64,000 bases of DNA from positions 229,907,322 to 229,971,321 of the forward strand of contig NC_061510.1 in assembly GCF_022539505.1 (NCBI RefSeq). Direction: 5' to 3'. Under the pieces are notes generated by a model, which was not told where the DNA came from, searched no databases, and worked only from the letters and a program-made list of their open reading frames with translations. This document shows positions 1 through 10,906 of the stretch, one piece after another. The position numbers and the translations under genes were made by a program. The DNA comes from Lolium rigidum (Eukaryota; Streptophyta; Magnoliopsida; Poales; Poaceae). Numbering within the stretch: the stretch's first letter is position 1; each line of letters opens with the position of its first letter.

Positions 1-533
1 TGCTCCTCGTCAATGCCATCCGATAGGGGCTTAGGGTTGATGGAATCCTGCAAGCTGACACGAGACATCGGTTCACAGACAAGCGGGGAGAGCAATTTAC
101 CCAGGTTCGGGGCCCTCGATGAGGTAAAACCCTTACGTCCTGCCTGTCTGCTCTTGATTATGATGATAATAGGTTACAATGGGGTGCCGAATAGTTCGGC
201 TGAGATCTCGTCGAGATGGATAATCGCTAAGGTGACCTAGCTCTAAGCTTTTGTTGGCTAAGATTGCTAAGATTGATCGTGTCCCTCGGCAGCCCCTCTC
301 CTAGCCTTTATATAGGAGGCCAGGTCTCAAGAGGTCTAACCGAATACGACTAGATTTACAGTAGTTTAGATCCGATCTTTCCTTGTTTGAATGTTTCCTT
401 GTCTTGCCCGTCAAGGAACCTTCTGGTGCACCGTCCTAGTGGCCCGCCTTGCTTCCGAGTGTCTTCGTGGGCCTCCAACTAGATGGTACAAGATAGGGCA
501 ACATCGGTTACCCGAAGGGTAGTGCCCACGTCA
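1..533 (-). mobile_element. T0: antisense LTR of a Tat-like Gypsy element, cut by window edge
   Basis: This is the reverse complement of the 543-bp LTR seen intact at 16940-17482 and 43182-43724, lacking only about ten bases at the window edge. The LTR start (TGACGTGGGC on the minus strand) falls at 533. It directly abuts GCCGTTGCCGGGGA, which is an Athila-type primer binding site lacking its first four bases. It is therefore the 5' LTR of an antisense element extending left of the window, or a solo LTR. The matching target duplication (expected GCCGT) would lie outside the window. Confidence 0.88.
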
Positions 534-547
534 GCCGTTGCCGGGGA
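534..547 (+). other. Interrupted primer binding site of A1 (tRNA-Asp type)
   Basis: GCCGTTGCCGGGGA is the 3' part of TGGCGCCGTTGCCGGGGA, complementary to the 3' end of plant tRNA-Asp and intact in A2, A3 and A4. The first four bases are missing because the T0 LTR ends at 533. Confidence 0.8.
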
Positions 548-605
548 GCATAGCTTTATTTGCAAGTTCACCTGGATTGATATTGTTCGCTGCAAATCCT
601 CCATC

Positions 606-3279
606 ATGGGTAAACCTCGCGATACTAAAGTCGCCATATTACCATCCACTACAAGAAAAGGTACAACTCTGAGTACCTCTGCTGCTCTTGATTCACCATC
701 TTTGATAAGTCAACTTGTTTCACCACCACAAGCTTCACATGCTTGGTACTTCGCTGAATCTGAAAATTCCTCTTATAATTTTGATGATGCTTCTACTGTG
801 CTTGATGATAATGGTTCATTAGGTCCTTTTCTAGATGCTACAATTGCTAGGTCTAGACAAATTGAAAATGCTGAAATTCCTAATGAAAATACTGTTACAC
901 CTATTAATTCACCTGAGTCTGTTGAATACTCTAGTGATGATCTTGATGAAGATTATGTGGAACTTGATGATGATTTTATTGATAAATGTAATGCTACTAC
1001 TGATGCAAGTAACATTAAAAAGCTTCTTGCACAACGTGCTGTTAGATATAAACTGTCTCCTGATCCTAAATTTGCCACATCTCCTATAAACATTAAGGAT
1101 ATGGATTATGATTTTTCTCTTGATTTATCTCATATATCTATTATTGAGAAAACACCTTTTTGTGGTACTGAAAAATAAAGTGCTGTAGAACACATGAATG
1201 AGCTTTCTACTTTGAGTAGCTTGTTTTATGATGATATCAAGAAGCGTACTTATTTTGTTGCTAAAATTTTTCCTTTCTCATTAAAGGATGATGCTAAAAC
1301 TTGGTATAATAGTTTGCCTCTTGATTCTATTGATAGTCCAACTGGTTTGCTTGATGTTTTCTTTCGAAAATATTTTCCTGCTAGTGCTCAACATATTGCT
1401 TTGCAGAAAATTTATAGTTTTGACCAGGAAGATGGAGAGAAATTGCCTGAAGCTTGGGCAAGGTTTTTCTCTCTTATCAGAGCTCGGCCTAGACATGATC
1501 TGGAAAAGCATGACTTACTTGATATATTTTATAGTGGACTAACCATTGAGTCTAGGGCATACCTGGATAGTTGTGCTGGTTGTGTTTTCAGGAAAAGAAC
1601 TCCAGACGAAGCTGAAGAATTAATGGCTAGAATAAGCCGAAATCATGATGATTGGACTACACCTGAACCAACCCCAATGCCAATATTGAAAAAGAGGGGT
1701 ATGATTAAATTAAATGATGAAGATATGAGGGAAGCCAAGAAATCTCTTAAGGAGAAAGGGATTAAATCCGAAGATGTGAAGAATTTACCCCCCCCCCCCA
1801 TAGAAGATTTATGTAAGATAACTCCCCCTTCATCCACGATTGAGGTACATTCTCTTCAACGCTTTGGTAAAGAAGATATTCCGTACTCAAAACCTCCTGA
1901 TCAATGTTTAGATGAGTTTCGTAATTATGTTGTTAAGCAAGATAATTTTAATATGAGAGTAGAGAATCATTTAAATGGAAAATTCTCAAGCTATTAGTAA
2001 ATTGCATGATATTGTGGAGAGAACCTCCAATGATGTTAAGATGATTGTTAAACATTTTCATATGGTTCAAACTCAAATTAATCAACTCACTAAAGTGCAA
2101 AATGACTTGTTAAAAAATACTTCTAAAGAAAAACATGCTTATGAAGTAACAACTAGAGGCGGTGTTTCTACTCAGGATCCTCTATATCCTGAGGGGCATC
2201 CCAAAAGAGTTGAACAATATTCTCAACAAACTAAAGAAATTAGTGCTCCTTCTAAGAAAAAGAAAAAGAAACATAAAACTGTTGTAGAATCCTCTGAGCC
2301 TGTTAATGATCCTAATAGTATTTCTATTTCTGATGCTGAAACTGAAAGTAGTAATGAAAATGATAAAGATAATGATAAGAATGATGTTTCTGATAAAGAA
2401 GAGGTTGAAGATGAACCTGAAAAGCATGCTAAAAATAAAAAGTACACTAAAGAAGATTTTATTGCTAAGAAACATGGTAATGAAAGAGAATCTTGGGTTC
2501 AAAAGCAAATGCCTTTTCCTGTTAAAAAACTAAAATCAAAGGAGGAAGAACACTATAATAAATTTTGTGATTGGATGAAACCTTTGTTCCTGCAAATCCC
2601 TTTGACTGATGCTATTGAATTGCCTCCTTATTCAAAGTATATGAAAGATATTGTCTCTAACAAAAGGAAAATTCCTAAAGAGGAGATTTCCACTATTCTT
2701 GCTAATTACTCTTTCAATGGCAAAGTTCCAAAGAAGCTGGGAGACCCAGGTATACCGACTATCCCTTGTTCCATCAAGAATAATTATGTTAGAACTGCTC
2801 TATGTGATTTGGGAGCAGGAGTTAGTGTTATGCCTTTTTCTCTTCACAAGAGACTTTATTTAGATAAGTTGATCCCAACTGATATATCTTTGCAAATGGA
2901 TGATAAATCTACTGCTATTCCTGTTGGTATATGTGAGGATGTTCCTGTTCAAGTTACTAATAATTGCTTAATATTAACTGATTTTGTTGTGTTGGAAATG
3001 CCTGAAGATGATAATATGTCTATTATTCTTGGAAGAACTTTTCTTAACACTGCAGGGGCTGTTATTGATTGCAATAAAGGAAAAGTTACTTTCAATGTTG
3101 ATGACAAGGAGCATACTGTTTATTTTCCCAAGAGGATTGATAAAGTATATGGAGTTAATACAATTTCTAATTTGAGAACTATCAAAGTGGGAGTTATTGA
3201 TTCTCCTATATATGAGACTAAACAAGGATATCAAAATATTATGATTGGATCCATATCAATACAATATAAGGTAACATGA
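606..3279 (+). pseudogene. A1 gag-protease polyprotein, one nonsense codon and one frameshift
   Basis: Structural protein plus aspartic protease of an Athila-like element. I chose ATG 606 (MGKPRDTK) because the upstream part of that open frame is T0 LTR. An acidic N-terminal part ends at an in-frame TAA (1176-1178). The same frame continues through a Retrotrans_gag core at about 1290-1640 (FPFSLKDDAKTWYNSLP, then FFRKYFP and LDIFYSGL). A one-base shift near 1976 moves the frame at NENSQAISKL. A lysine- and glutamate-rich linker follows, then a retropepsin-like domain at about 2690-3130 with active site ALCDLGAGVSVMP and the later motif IILGRTFLNTAGAVID. DLG in place of DTG/DSG recurs in A3, so it is probably normal for the lineage. 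No CCHC knuckle is evident. An 11-base C run lies at 1789-1799. Confidence 0.85.
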
Positions 3280-3972
3280 TTGATTTGAGGTTTATTTCTT
3301 CTTATGTCGTGTAAAATTTATTTGGTGGCAAGACTTGATCAACCTTGTTAACAAGTACATCTTATATGCATGGAATAGCTAAACAACATTTCTTTCTTTC
3401 TCCACACTTGTTTACTTTTTGTAGTATTACTTGTTTTGCAAGATGCTTTAGTTGTTTAGAGGTTTGAAAATCTTTTTCTGCCCTGTAATAGTTACTTTAA
3501 CACCCAGAAATGTGCATTTTTCAAAGTTTTTAAAAATTTACAAAAATTATACCGTTGGTCCTATTTTTCAAAATGCAACCTGGGAGTGCCTGGGGCTGAC
3601 CAGTGGGGCACCCTAGGGCTGCACCCCATGTGCCGGCGCGGCCAGCAAGGGGGCCGCGCCACCCTGTGGTGAGGGCCCCTCCTGGCCCCACTGATTCATC
3701 CCTTCCACTCATTCCACTCTCTCTCCCGAAAAAACTCGTACCAGTTTTCTCTCACTCGCGTTTTGGCCCAAGAGCTCAGGATTTCTCGATCTCTTTGCTC
3801 AGCCCAGATTTTTGTCTGAAATTTGGCACATTTTCTCTCCGGTATGTGACTCCTCCGATTATCCAAATAGAATTTTGTTTGGTTGAGTATATCTTGAGTA
3901 TTTTGCTGCTGTAGGTGACATGGTGAGTGAGCTTGCATGCTTGTTCTAAGTTGTAAAAATTAGTTTTGATGC
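3280..3972 (+). promoter_or_regulatory. A1 spacer with LTR-like GC hairpin and leader-like sequence
   Basis: Non-coding. Bases 3635-3643 (GGCGCGGCC) and 3652-3660 (GGCCGCGCC) form a perfect 9-bp inverted repeat matching the one upstream of TATA in Athila-type LTRs of this window. Downstream is pyrimidine-rich leader-like sequence (3690-3840). A possible intron runs from a donor near 3913 (CTGTAG|GTGACA) to an acceptor at 4061-4062 (ATTTCAG). Together these could drive or splice the second ORF; that is inference. Confidence 0.4.
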
Positions 3973-5189
3973 ATGTTTAGTACTCTATCAAGTTCCTATA
4001 GTAGTTGCCCTCATTTATATGTCTCAAAACCAACTTTTATAATGTTTGTTGAAAAATTTCAGAAAAGGAAGATGCATAACCACACCTTTGGAGAAGTGTT
4101 TGAAAGGGATACGACAAGAGAGGGAAGGCCCTCAAGGGCAGCCACTCGAGTTAGGCAATCCTATGATGAGGATGTCATTGCACCTAGCTTTGAAGCTGAA
4201 GAGGATAATGGAATTCCTAATGCTTCATCCTTTCCATGCTTTGACTTTTTGCGTAATGCAGGGCTACTTGATGACTTCTTGTTCCTCATCAATAATGTGG
4301 GCTTATCTACCTATATGGAAGTTGAGAGTGAACAATTTTACAGGCTAACTAAAATCTTTGTTGAAAGCTTTAAATTCAACAACTCAGCCTTCTCACCATC
4401 AGTTAAATTTAGGATTTATGACACGCCTATTACTATGAAGTTGAAGGATTTTTGTGATGCATTGGATATTACTCCTATAGGTACAGTGAAGAAGATCGAG
4501 AACCTCCCCAAAGCTTTGACAGAACTCTATCAAGAAGTTACCAACGATGATAGCCGCACCATTCAGCACGGCAAGATAAGGAACATTCAACTCCCTGCCA
4601 TTAGATATTTCGCTTACTATCTTGCTACTAGCATTCTTGGTAGGGAGAACACTAGCAACATTTGTAGTTATCATCTTCTTTTCTGGTTGCTGCACTTAAT
4701 GGAAGTACACCTTACCATCTTGGTGCTCTCATTGCTCATCGCTTAGCTAGTAAGGGACCTATTTATGGAGGAATTGTTGCCTCACGTATTGTTGCATATC
4801 TAGGTCTTCCTGTTGATCCTAGTGATGAGAAACTAACTCCTATTAAGCTTGATATTGCTGCTATGAAGTATCACCAATTTGTCACAAATGACTCTAATCT
4901 AGAAAATATTGTCTATAGAATGTTGTTTATTGACGGGGATGAGAGGGAAATCCCTTTGCCGCAGAACGATTTGTTCATTGTTAGCAGGAAGCCGCGGTCG
5001 CGCTCTAAGGAGGAGGTGGATGAGCAGCTGAGGATACATGGTTTCCACCAGCAGCATGACTCCGAGGACGCTGAGCCCTCCGACGGGTACACCGTCACGT
5101 ATCCTGGTGCATCTTTCAGCACGTACCAAGGGTAGGATCCTTCTTCATCATACTACGGAGGTGCCACCTCATGGGCACCGTGGGATTGA
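3973..5189 (+). pseudogene. A1 second ORF, ATHILA ORF-1-like protein, frameshifted
   Basis: The protein resembles the plant ATHILA ORF-1 family, usually encoded beyond or in place of polymerase in Athila elements; its function is unknown. Recognisable blocks are GLLDDFLFLINNVGL, VKFRIYDTPITMKLKDFCDA and, after a frameshift near 4680, ALNGSTPYHLGALIAHRLA followed by KGPIYGGIVASRIVAYLG. The first frame stops at 4746; the continuing frame is open to TAG 5133-5135. In that same frame the sequence reads on (YYGGATSWAPWD) to TGA 5187-5189, which I take as the original stop, making the TAG a second lesion. The start is uncertain: ATG 3973, or an exon opening after the acceptor at 4062. Its place after protease with no RT between points to an ancestral deletion of pol. 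Confidence 0.65.
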
Positions 5190-7523
5190 TCTCCACTTAG
5201 GCCAAAAGCCTAAGCTTGGGGGGGTATGCCGGCATCACTCATTCATTGCATATTACAATTTCCGGATACTTGTACATACTTGTTTCGCCTCTTATGGTTA
5301 TTTCTAATATGAGGAAGATGATATTTGGGGAAGTGCTGTCTAAAAACAGATTCTGGACTGATACTAAAGAAATTCGTAAAAACAGCAATAACGTTATTTT
5401 GAGAAGCTAATTTTTGTGCATGTTCCCCAGGTTATTATCTAACTTTCATTAGTTGATCACTTTTCGAGTTGAACAGCGGAAGATTTTCGTAAAAAATGAT
5501 TACTGTACTGCTGTCAAGTTTGACGGATTTCTGCTACTTTGTGTTTATGTGACTCTTTTAGTTTTCATTTTCTTGTTTTTGCTTTGTTTGTTTCCTAAAA
5601 CACAAAAAGACCAAAAATATTTCTGTTGTTTCTCTTTACCATTTGTTTATTTTGGCTTCTTGTTCCCATTTTGCTTTATTTGCTATCGTTGGTTTGCTAT
5701 GAGAAAATCCAAAAAGATTTTGCTTTATTTGCCTGTTTCCTTTCGTTTTTGTTTCCAATTCGAAAACACCAAAATATTTGTTGTTCTTCTTTGGTTTTGT
5801 AAAGTTTATTATGGAGTTCAGAGGTCTTCGGTGGTTGGAGCTTGGTTTTCATTCCATATTATTCAAGCCACACAAGTGAAATGCAATAATGACGATCTAC
5901 GACAACTCGACTGTGGTGAGAGGCTGGTATGAACTCTATTTGTTTTCATTTTTGTACATATACTCATCCATGTGAGCATGCTTAGTTGGTTCATGTGAGG
6001 TATATGTCATTTAATGAAAGTCTAGTAGTTCATGATCTCTCATGTTTAGCTCCAATTTATTAATATGAGTAGCATGTCATAAATATTTGCTTGCATTGTT
6101 TTATTCATAGATAGGTATGATATTGTGGTATCCTCCTCTGAATAATTCATTTGAATCGACTTGGCACATGCTCATGCATGCATATGACTAAACAAAAGTC
6201 AATTAAGCCTCGATGATTTACTTTGCCTCAGAGTTCTTGTATCACTTTTATGCCTCCGTTAATTTATTTTGTCGCAAGCATGATTATGACAGTTATTGCC
6301 CTCTTGGTTGTCGCTTCCCAGTCTATTGGTAGCCTTCACTTGTACTGAGCGGGAATGCTGCTCGTGCTTCCAAACCCCTGAAAACCAAGTTATTCCAAAG
6401 TGTCCACCATAAATACCTATGTGTGGCACTTCAAACCATTCCAAGTAAATTCTCATGTGCTACCTTTAAACCTTCAAAATACTTCTCAATTTGTGTCGAT
6501 GTTTTATAGCTCATGAGGAAATATGTGGTGTTTTATCTTTCAACCTTATCATTTACTCCTGACAGACTTTCACCAACGGACTAGTGGCACATCCGCTTAT
6601 CCAATAATTTTGCAAAAAGAGCTGGCAACGGGGTGCCCAGCCCCAATTAATTCACTTTCATCAATAATTCTCTTCACATGTTTTTCCCTGATTTATCAGC
6701 AAGCAACTTAATTTGCAAATAGACACTCCTCCATGGTATGTGAATGTTGGAAGGTACTCGAGGACTCGGTTAGCCATGGCTTGTGTAAGCAATAGTTGGG
6801 GGGAGTGTCATCCATAATGAAACTAAAATACATGTGTAAACAAAAGAGAAGAGGGATGATTTACCTTGCTGGTAGAGATAACGTCTTTCATGGGAGCCTC
6901 TCTTGAAAGTCTGGTTGACGAGGTAGTTAGAGTGCCCACTACCATTCGTTGACAACAACAAACACCTCTCAAAACAATTTTACTTCTGTTTTAAAAATGA
7001 AAAGCTCTAGCACATGTTAATCCCTGCTTCCCTCTGCGAAGGGTCTATCTGTTACTTTTATGTTGAGTCATCATCCTTTCTTTGAGCACCTTCTTGAGAG
7101 CATAATTCTCATTCTTAGTGTAATATGCTTGTCCCAAAATATAGTTAACTGTGGTATAGCTTTGATGCTTTTATCTTTGATAATCTTTACTTCTAGTCTT
7201 TCCATGAATTTCAAAGGTGCCTGGGCATTTATGTTTTGCTGTACAAATACGGGCAAGCGAGATACCACTTTATCATATCTTGTTATGAGCATTGCAATCC
7301 TGCTGATAGATATGTTCCATGATGCTTATTATTAGTTTGTTGGAATCTTTTCCATGATTGACATAACTATTAGATGACTTTATTTGCATGTATCTTATTA
7401 TGAATTGCCTAAGTACTTGTCCATATCATGAGAATATTTACATCATATGAACAAATGTGTTCGTGAAAGTTCTTTTATCGCACTCGCTTGTTAATCGAAT
7501 TGCTTGAGGACAAGCAATAAGCT
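5190..7523 (+). other. A1 3' non-coding region
   Basis: No supported gene. Bases 5196-5214 form a 7-bp hairpin (CTTAGGC, loop CAAAA, GCCTAAG) running into a G tract (CTTGGGGGGG) like a second polypurine tract. About 5410-5520 resembles the sequence preceding the gag-less 3' modules of A2, A4 and A5. From about 6300 to 7520 there are diverged blocks shared with A2 and A5, such as the block ending GCTCATGAGGAAATATGTGG. T- and A-rich composition produces meaningless open frames. Confidence 0.6.
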
Positions 7524-7537
7524 AAGCTTGGGGGAGT
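7524..7537 (+). promoter_or_regulatory. A1 polypurine tract
   Basis: AAGCTTGGGGGAGT lies immediately before the 3' LTR start TGATACG, in the position of plus-strand priming. Confidence 0.75.
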
Positions 7538-8436
7538 TGATACGTCCAAAACGTATCTACTTTCCCGAACACTTTTGCTATTGTTTTGCCTCTAATTTGT
7601 GTATTTTGGATACAACTAACACGGACTAACGCTGTTTTCAGCAAAATTGCCCTGGTGTCTTATTTTTGTGCAGAAAATCAACTTTCAGGAAAATCGCCGG
7701 AAATAATTGCAATGGGCATATTTTCACAGAAGATTGACGGAGCCAGAAGACGAGACGGAGGGGGGCCTCGAGGCGCCCACACAACCAGGCGGCACGGTGG
7801 GCCCCTGGGCCACGCCGACCTATGGTGGTGCCGCCTCGGCCAGCCTCCGACGCTCCCCTCTGGACTACTTAAGACCTCTGACCTAAAAACGCAAGGTGGT
7901 TCGACCAATTTACCAGAAGACATCCAGAACTCCGCCGCCATCGCGAAACTCCGTCTCTGGACTAGAAACTCCGTTCTGACACCCTGCCGGGACGGGGAAT
8001 TGGAGGAGATCATCGCCATCATCACCACCGACACCTCTCCATCAACCATCCATGCTTCCCCCATCCATGTGTGAGTAATTCCCCCGCTGTAGGGTGAAGG
8101 GGATGGTAGGGATTAGATGAGATTGTTCATGTAATAGCATAAGATTGTTAGGGCATAGTGCCTCGTATCCGTAGTTGGTACTTTTATGATATTGTTGCAA
8201 CTTGTTATGCTTAATGCTTGTCACTAGGGCCCGAGTGCCATGATTTCAGATCTGAACATGTTAATGATTCATGATGATATTCATTGTTTTATGATCTTAC
8301 CTGCAAGTTGTATACACATATTGCTGTCCAAAACCCGAGGCCCCAAAGTGATAGAAATTGGGACAACCGGAGGGAAAAGCGGTGATATGAGGATCACATG
8401 TGTTCACGGAGTGTTAATGCTTTGCTCCGGTGCTCT
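7538..8436 (+). mobile_element. A1 3' LTR, truncated by T1
   Basis: Starts TGATACGTCCAAAACGTATC. It carries the GC-rich segment and, near 8310-8430, sequence shared with A2 LTRs (CCCGAGGCCCCAAAGTGA, then TGCTTTGCTCCGGTGCTCT). It stops after GCTCT where T1's LTR begins (8437). A2's LTR continues ATTAAAAGG at this point, so about 0.5 kb is displaced beyond T1. Confidence 0.82.
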
Positions 8437-8892
8437 TGTCGAGGGTACTCCTCGGCAATGCCCTTCGATTGGGGCTTAGGGTTGATGGAATCCTATAAGA
8501 TGACATGAGACATCGGTTCACAGACAAGTGGGGAGAGCGATTTACCCAGGTTCGGGGCCCTCGATGAGGTAAAACCCGTACGTCCTGCCTGTCTGATCTT
8601 GATTATGAAAATATTGAGTTACAATGGGGTGCCGAAGGGTTCGGCTGAGATCTCGTCGAGAGGCTAAGTGTTGCAGCGATTTAGCTCTAAACTTTTGGTG
8701 GCTAAGATTCCTAAGATTGATCGTGTCCCTTGGCAGCCCCTCTCATGATCATTATATAGGAGGCCAGGTCTCAAGAGGTCTAACCGATTATGACTAGATT
8801 TACAGTAGTTCTAGATCTAGACTTTCCTTGTTCGGCTACCTCCTTCTCTTGTCCGCCAAGGAATCTTCTGCTGCGCCGTCCAAGTGGCCCAC
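8437..8892 (-). mobile_element. T1: antisense Tat-like LTR, first segment
   Basis: Reverse complement of the LTR 3' portion, starting TGTCGAGGGTAC at 8437. With 15966-16051 it rebuilds a 542-bp LTR. A2 interrupts it at CCCAC (8888-8892). A1's truncated LTR lies immediately left, so T1 inserted into A1. Confidence 0.88.
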
Positions 8893-10431
8893 TGATACGT
8901 CTCCAATGTATCTACAATTTCTGATGTTCCATGCTAGTTTTATGACAATACCTACATGTTTTGCTCACACTTTATAATGATTTTATGCATTTTCCGGAAC
9001 TAACCTATTAACAAGATGCCGAAGTGCCAGTTCCTATTTTCTGCTGTTTTTGGTTCCAGAAAGGCTGTTCGGGCAATATTCTCGGAATTCGACGAAACGA
9101 AGACCAAACATCATAATTCACCGAGACGGACCAGGACACCGAAGGAGAGTCGGAGGGGAGGCCTGGGGCCCCCAGACCATAGGCCGGCGCGGCCTGGAGG
9201 GGGGGCGCCGCCCTATGGGGTGGGCCCCCCAGGCGCCTCCTTGCGCCGCCTCTTCGCCTATAAGACCCCTCGTGACCTAAAACCTCGATACGATTGACGA
9301 AACTCCAGAAAGACTCCAGGGGCGCAGCCGCCATCACGAAACTCCAATTCGGGGGACATAATCTCTGTTCCGGCACGCCGCCGGGACGGGGAAGTGCCCC
9401 CGGAAGCCATCTCCATCGACGCCACCGCCTCCATCATGCTCCGTGAGTAGTTCCCCCATGGACTACGGGTTCTAGCGAGTAGCTAGTTGGTACTCTCTAT
9501 CCCATGTACTTCAATACAATGATCTCATGAGCTGCCTTACATGATTGAGATTCATCCGATGTAATCGGTGTTGTGTTTGTTGGGATCCGATGGATTGTTA
9601 CATTATGATTAGTCTATCTATAAAGTTTGTGAAGTTATTGTTGCTGCAATCTTGTTGTGTTTAATGCTTGTCACTAGTGCACGAGTGGCATGATCTTAGA
9701 TTTAATCTCTATACTTATTGCTTAGATTGTATCTACAAGTTGTTTGCACATATTGCTGTCCGGAACCCGAGGCCCCAAAGTGACAGAAATTGGGACAACC
9801 GGAGGGGAAGGCTGTGATATGAGGATCACATGTTTTCACCAAGTGTTAATGCTTTGCTCCGGTGCTCTATTAAAAGGAGTACCTTAATCGCCAGTAGATT
9901 CCCTTGAGGCCCGGCTGCCACCGGCTGGTAGGACAAAAGATGTTATGCAAGTTTCTCATTGCGAGCATGTATGACTATATATGGAAAACATGCCTACATT
10001 ATTAATAATCTTGATGTTCTATCTTAATGCTATTTCAATCCTATCAATTGCCCAACGGTAATTTGTTCACCCAACACTTGTCACTTGTTATTGGAGAGTT
10101 ACCACTAGTGTAGATCGCTGGGAACCCCGGTCCATCTCTCATCATCATATACTCGTTCCTATATGACATTGGAAGTAGTATCAACTATTTTCACGGTGCC
10201 ATTGCCTCCGTGTTACTCATTATCTGCTGCTGTGTTACTTTTACTATTGCTCTCATATTACTGCTGCTTTCACATCACCCCTGTTACTAGTGCTTTTCCA
10301 AGTGCAGCTGAATTGACAACTCAGTTGTTAAGGCTTATAAGTATTCTTTACCTCCCCTTGTGTCGAATCAATAAATTTGGGTTTTACTTCCCTCGAAGAC
10401 TGTTGCGATCCCCTATACTTGTGGGTTATCA
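8893..10431 (+). mobile_element. A2 5' LTR
   Basis: Begins TGATACGTCTCC and ends GTGGGTTATCA, 1539 bp. The GC-rich segment (about 9170-9240) precedes a TATA-like CGCCTATAAGACC near 9258, so transcription probably starts near 9290. The rest would be R/U5. Confidence 0.88.
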
Positions 10432-10442
10432 AGACTGTTTTC

Positions 10443-10460
10443 TGGCGCCGTTGCCGGGGA
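10443..10460 (+). other. A2 primer binding site
   Basis: TGGCGCCGTTGCCGGGGA, complementary to the 3' end of plant tRNA-Asp, lies 11 nt after the 5' LTR. Confidence 0.9.
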
Positions 10461-10906
10461 GGCATAGCTCTACTCATAAGTTCACCTGGGGAGTACACTC
10501 TACCTCTCTCTCTGTTTTTATTTTGTTTTGCTTAGTTTACTTTTGTCTAGTTTGTTTTTGCCTTGTTTTACTTTTCTCATATACCCAAATATCCATAAAA
10601 ATTTGAAAAACCTAAAATTTTAAAACTGTTGTTATGTGAGAACCCACAACCTATTTGGAGCTTATAGAATTATATAATAATTATAGAGAATCAAGAACGG
10701 GTAAAGTCATGAGTGCTGTGATAGAAAAATTGAATACAATTGCTTAAATTTTGCTTAAACGCCATGATATAAACTGTTGCTCTAAATAGGATACTAAACA
10801 TCTGAAATTCCAATGTGGCTTTAGTGAAGAAGTTTTAATTAAGAACTATAATTGGAATAACTATATTCATTTTGGGTTCGAAGAGGTAGAACAATTTGTT
10901 TTATTT
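10461..10906 (+). other. A2 leader
   Basis: T-rich leader, then A/T-rich sequence with traces of decayed coding text in shifting frames (10620-10900). No supported ORF. Confidence 0.5.

Larger units (their letters stand above)
534..8436 (+). mobile_element. A1: Athila-like LTR retrotransposon, no polymerase, both ends disrupted
   Basis: Order seen: primer-site remnant (534), gag-protease pseudogene (606-3279), GC-rich internal spacer, ATHILA-type second ORF (3973-5189), long non-coding tail, polypurine tract (7524-7537), truncated 3' LTR (7538-8436). No RT, RNase H or integrase motif appears between protease and LTR, so it is a deleted or naturally non-autonomous element. T0 occupies its primer site and T1 interrupts its 3' LTR after GCTCT. 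The LTR opening TGATACGTCCAAAACGTATC differs from that of A2-A6, so this is another family of the same lineage (Sabrina/Fatima/WHAM-like by impression). Confidence 0.8.

Noticed and set aside
647..662. CACTACAAGAAAAGG looks like a CACTA terminus
   Set aside because: It lies in the A1 gag frame (STTRKGTTLS) with coding sequence continuing on both sides; coincidence.
2182..2508. Minus-strand open frames opposite A1 gag
   Set aside because: Complement of a lysine-rich coding region; hydrophobic low-complexity shadow.
9008..9376. Open frames on both strands in GC-rich LTR segments (also near 14567, 25202, 31733, 44474, 50037)
   Set aside because: They span LTR U3/R, differ between LTR copies and have no family; shadows of GC-rich sequence.
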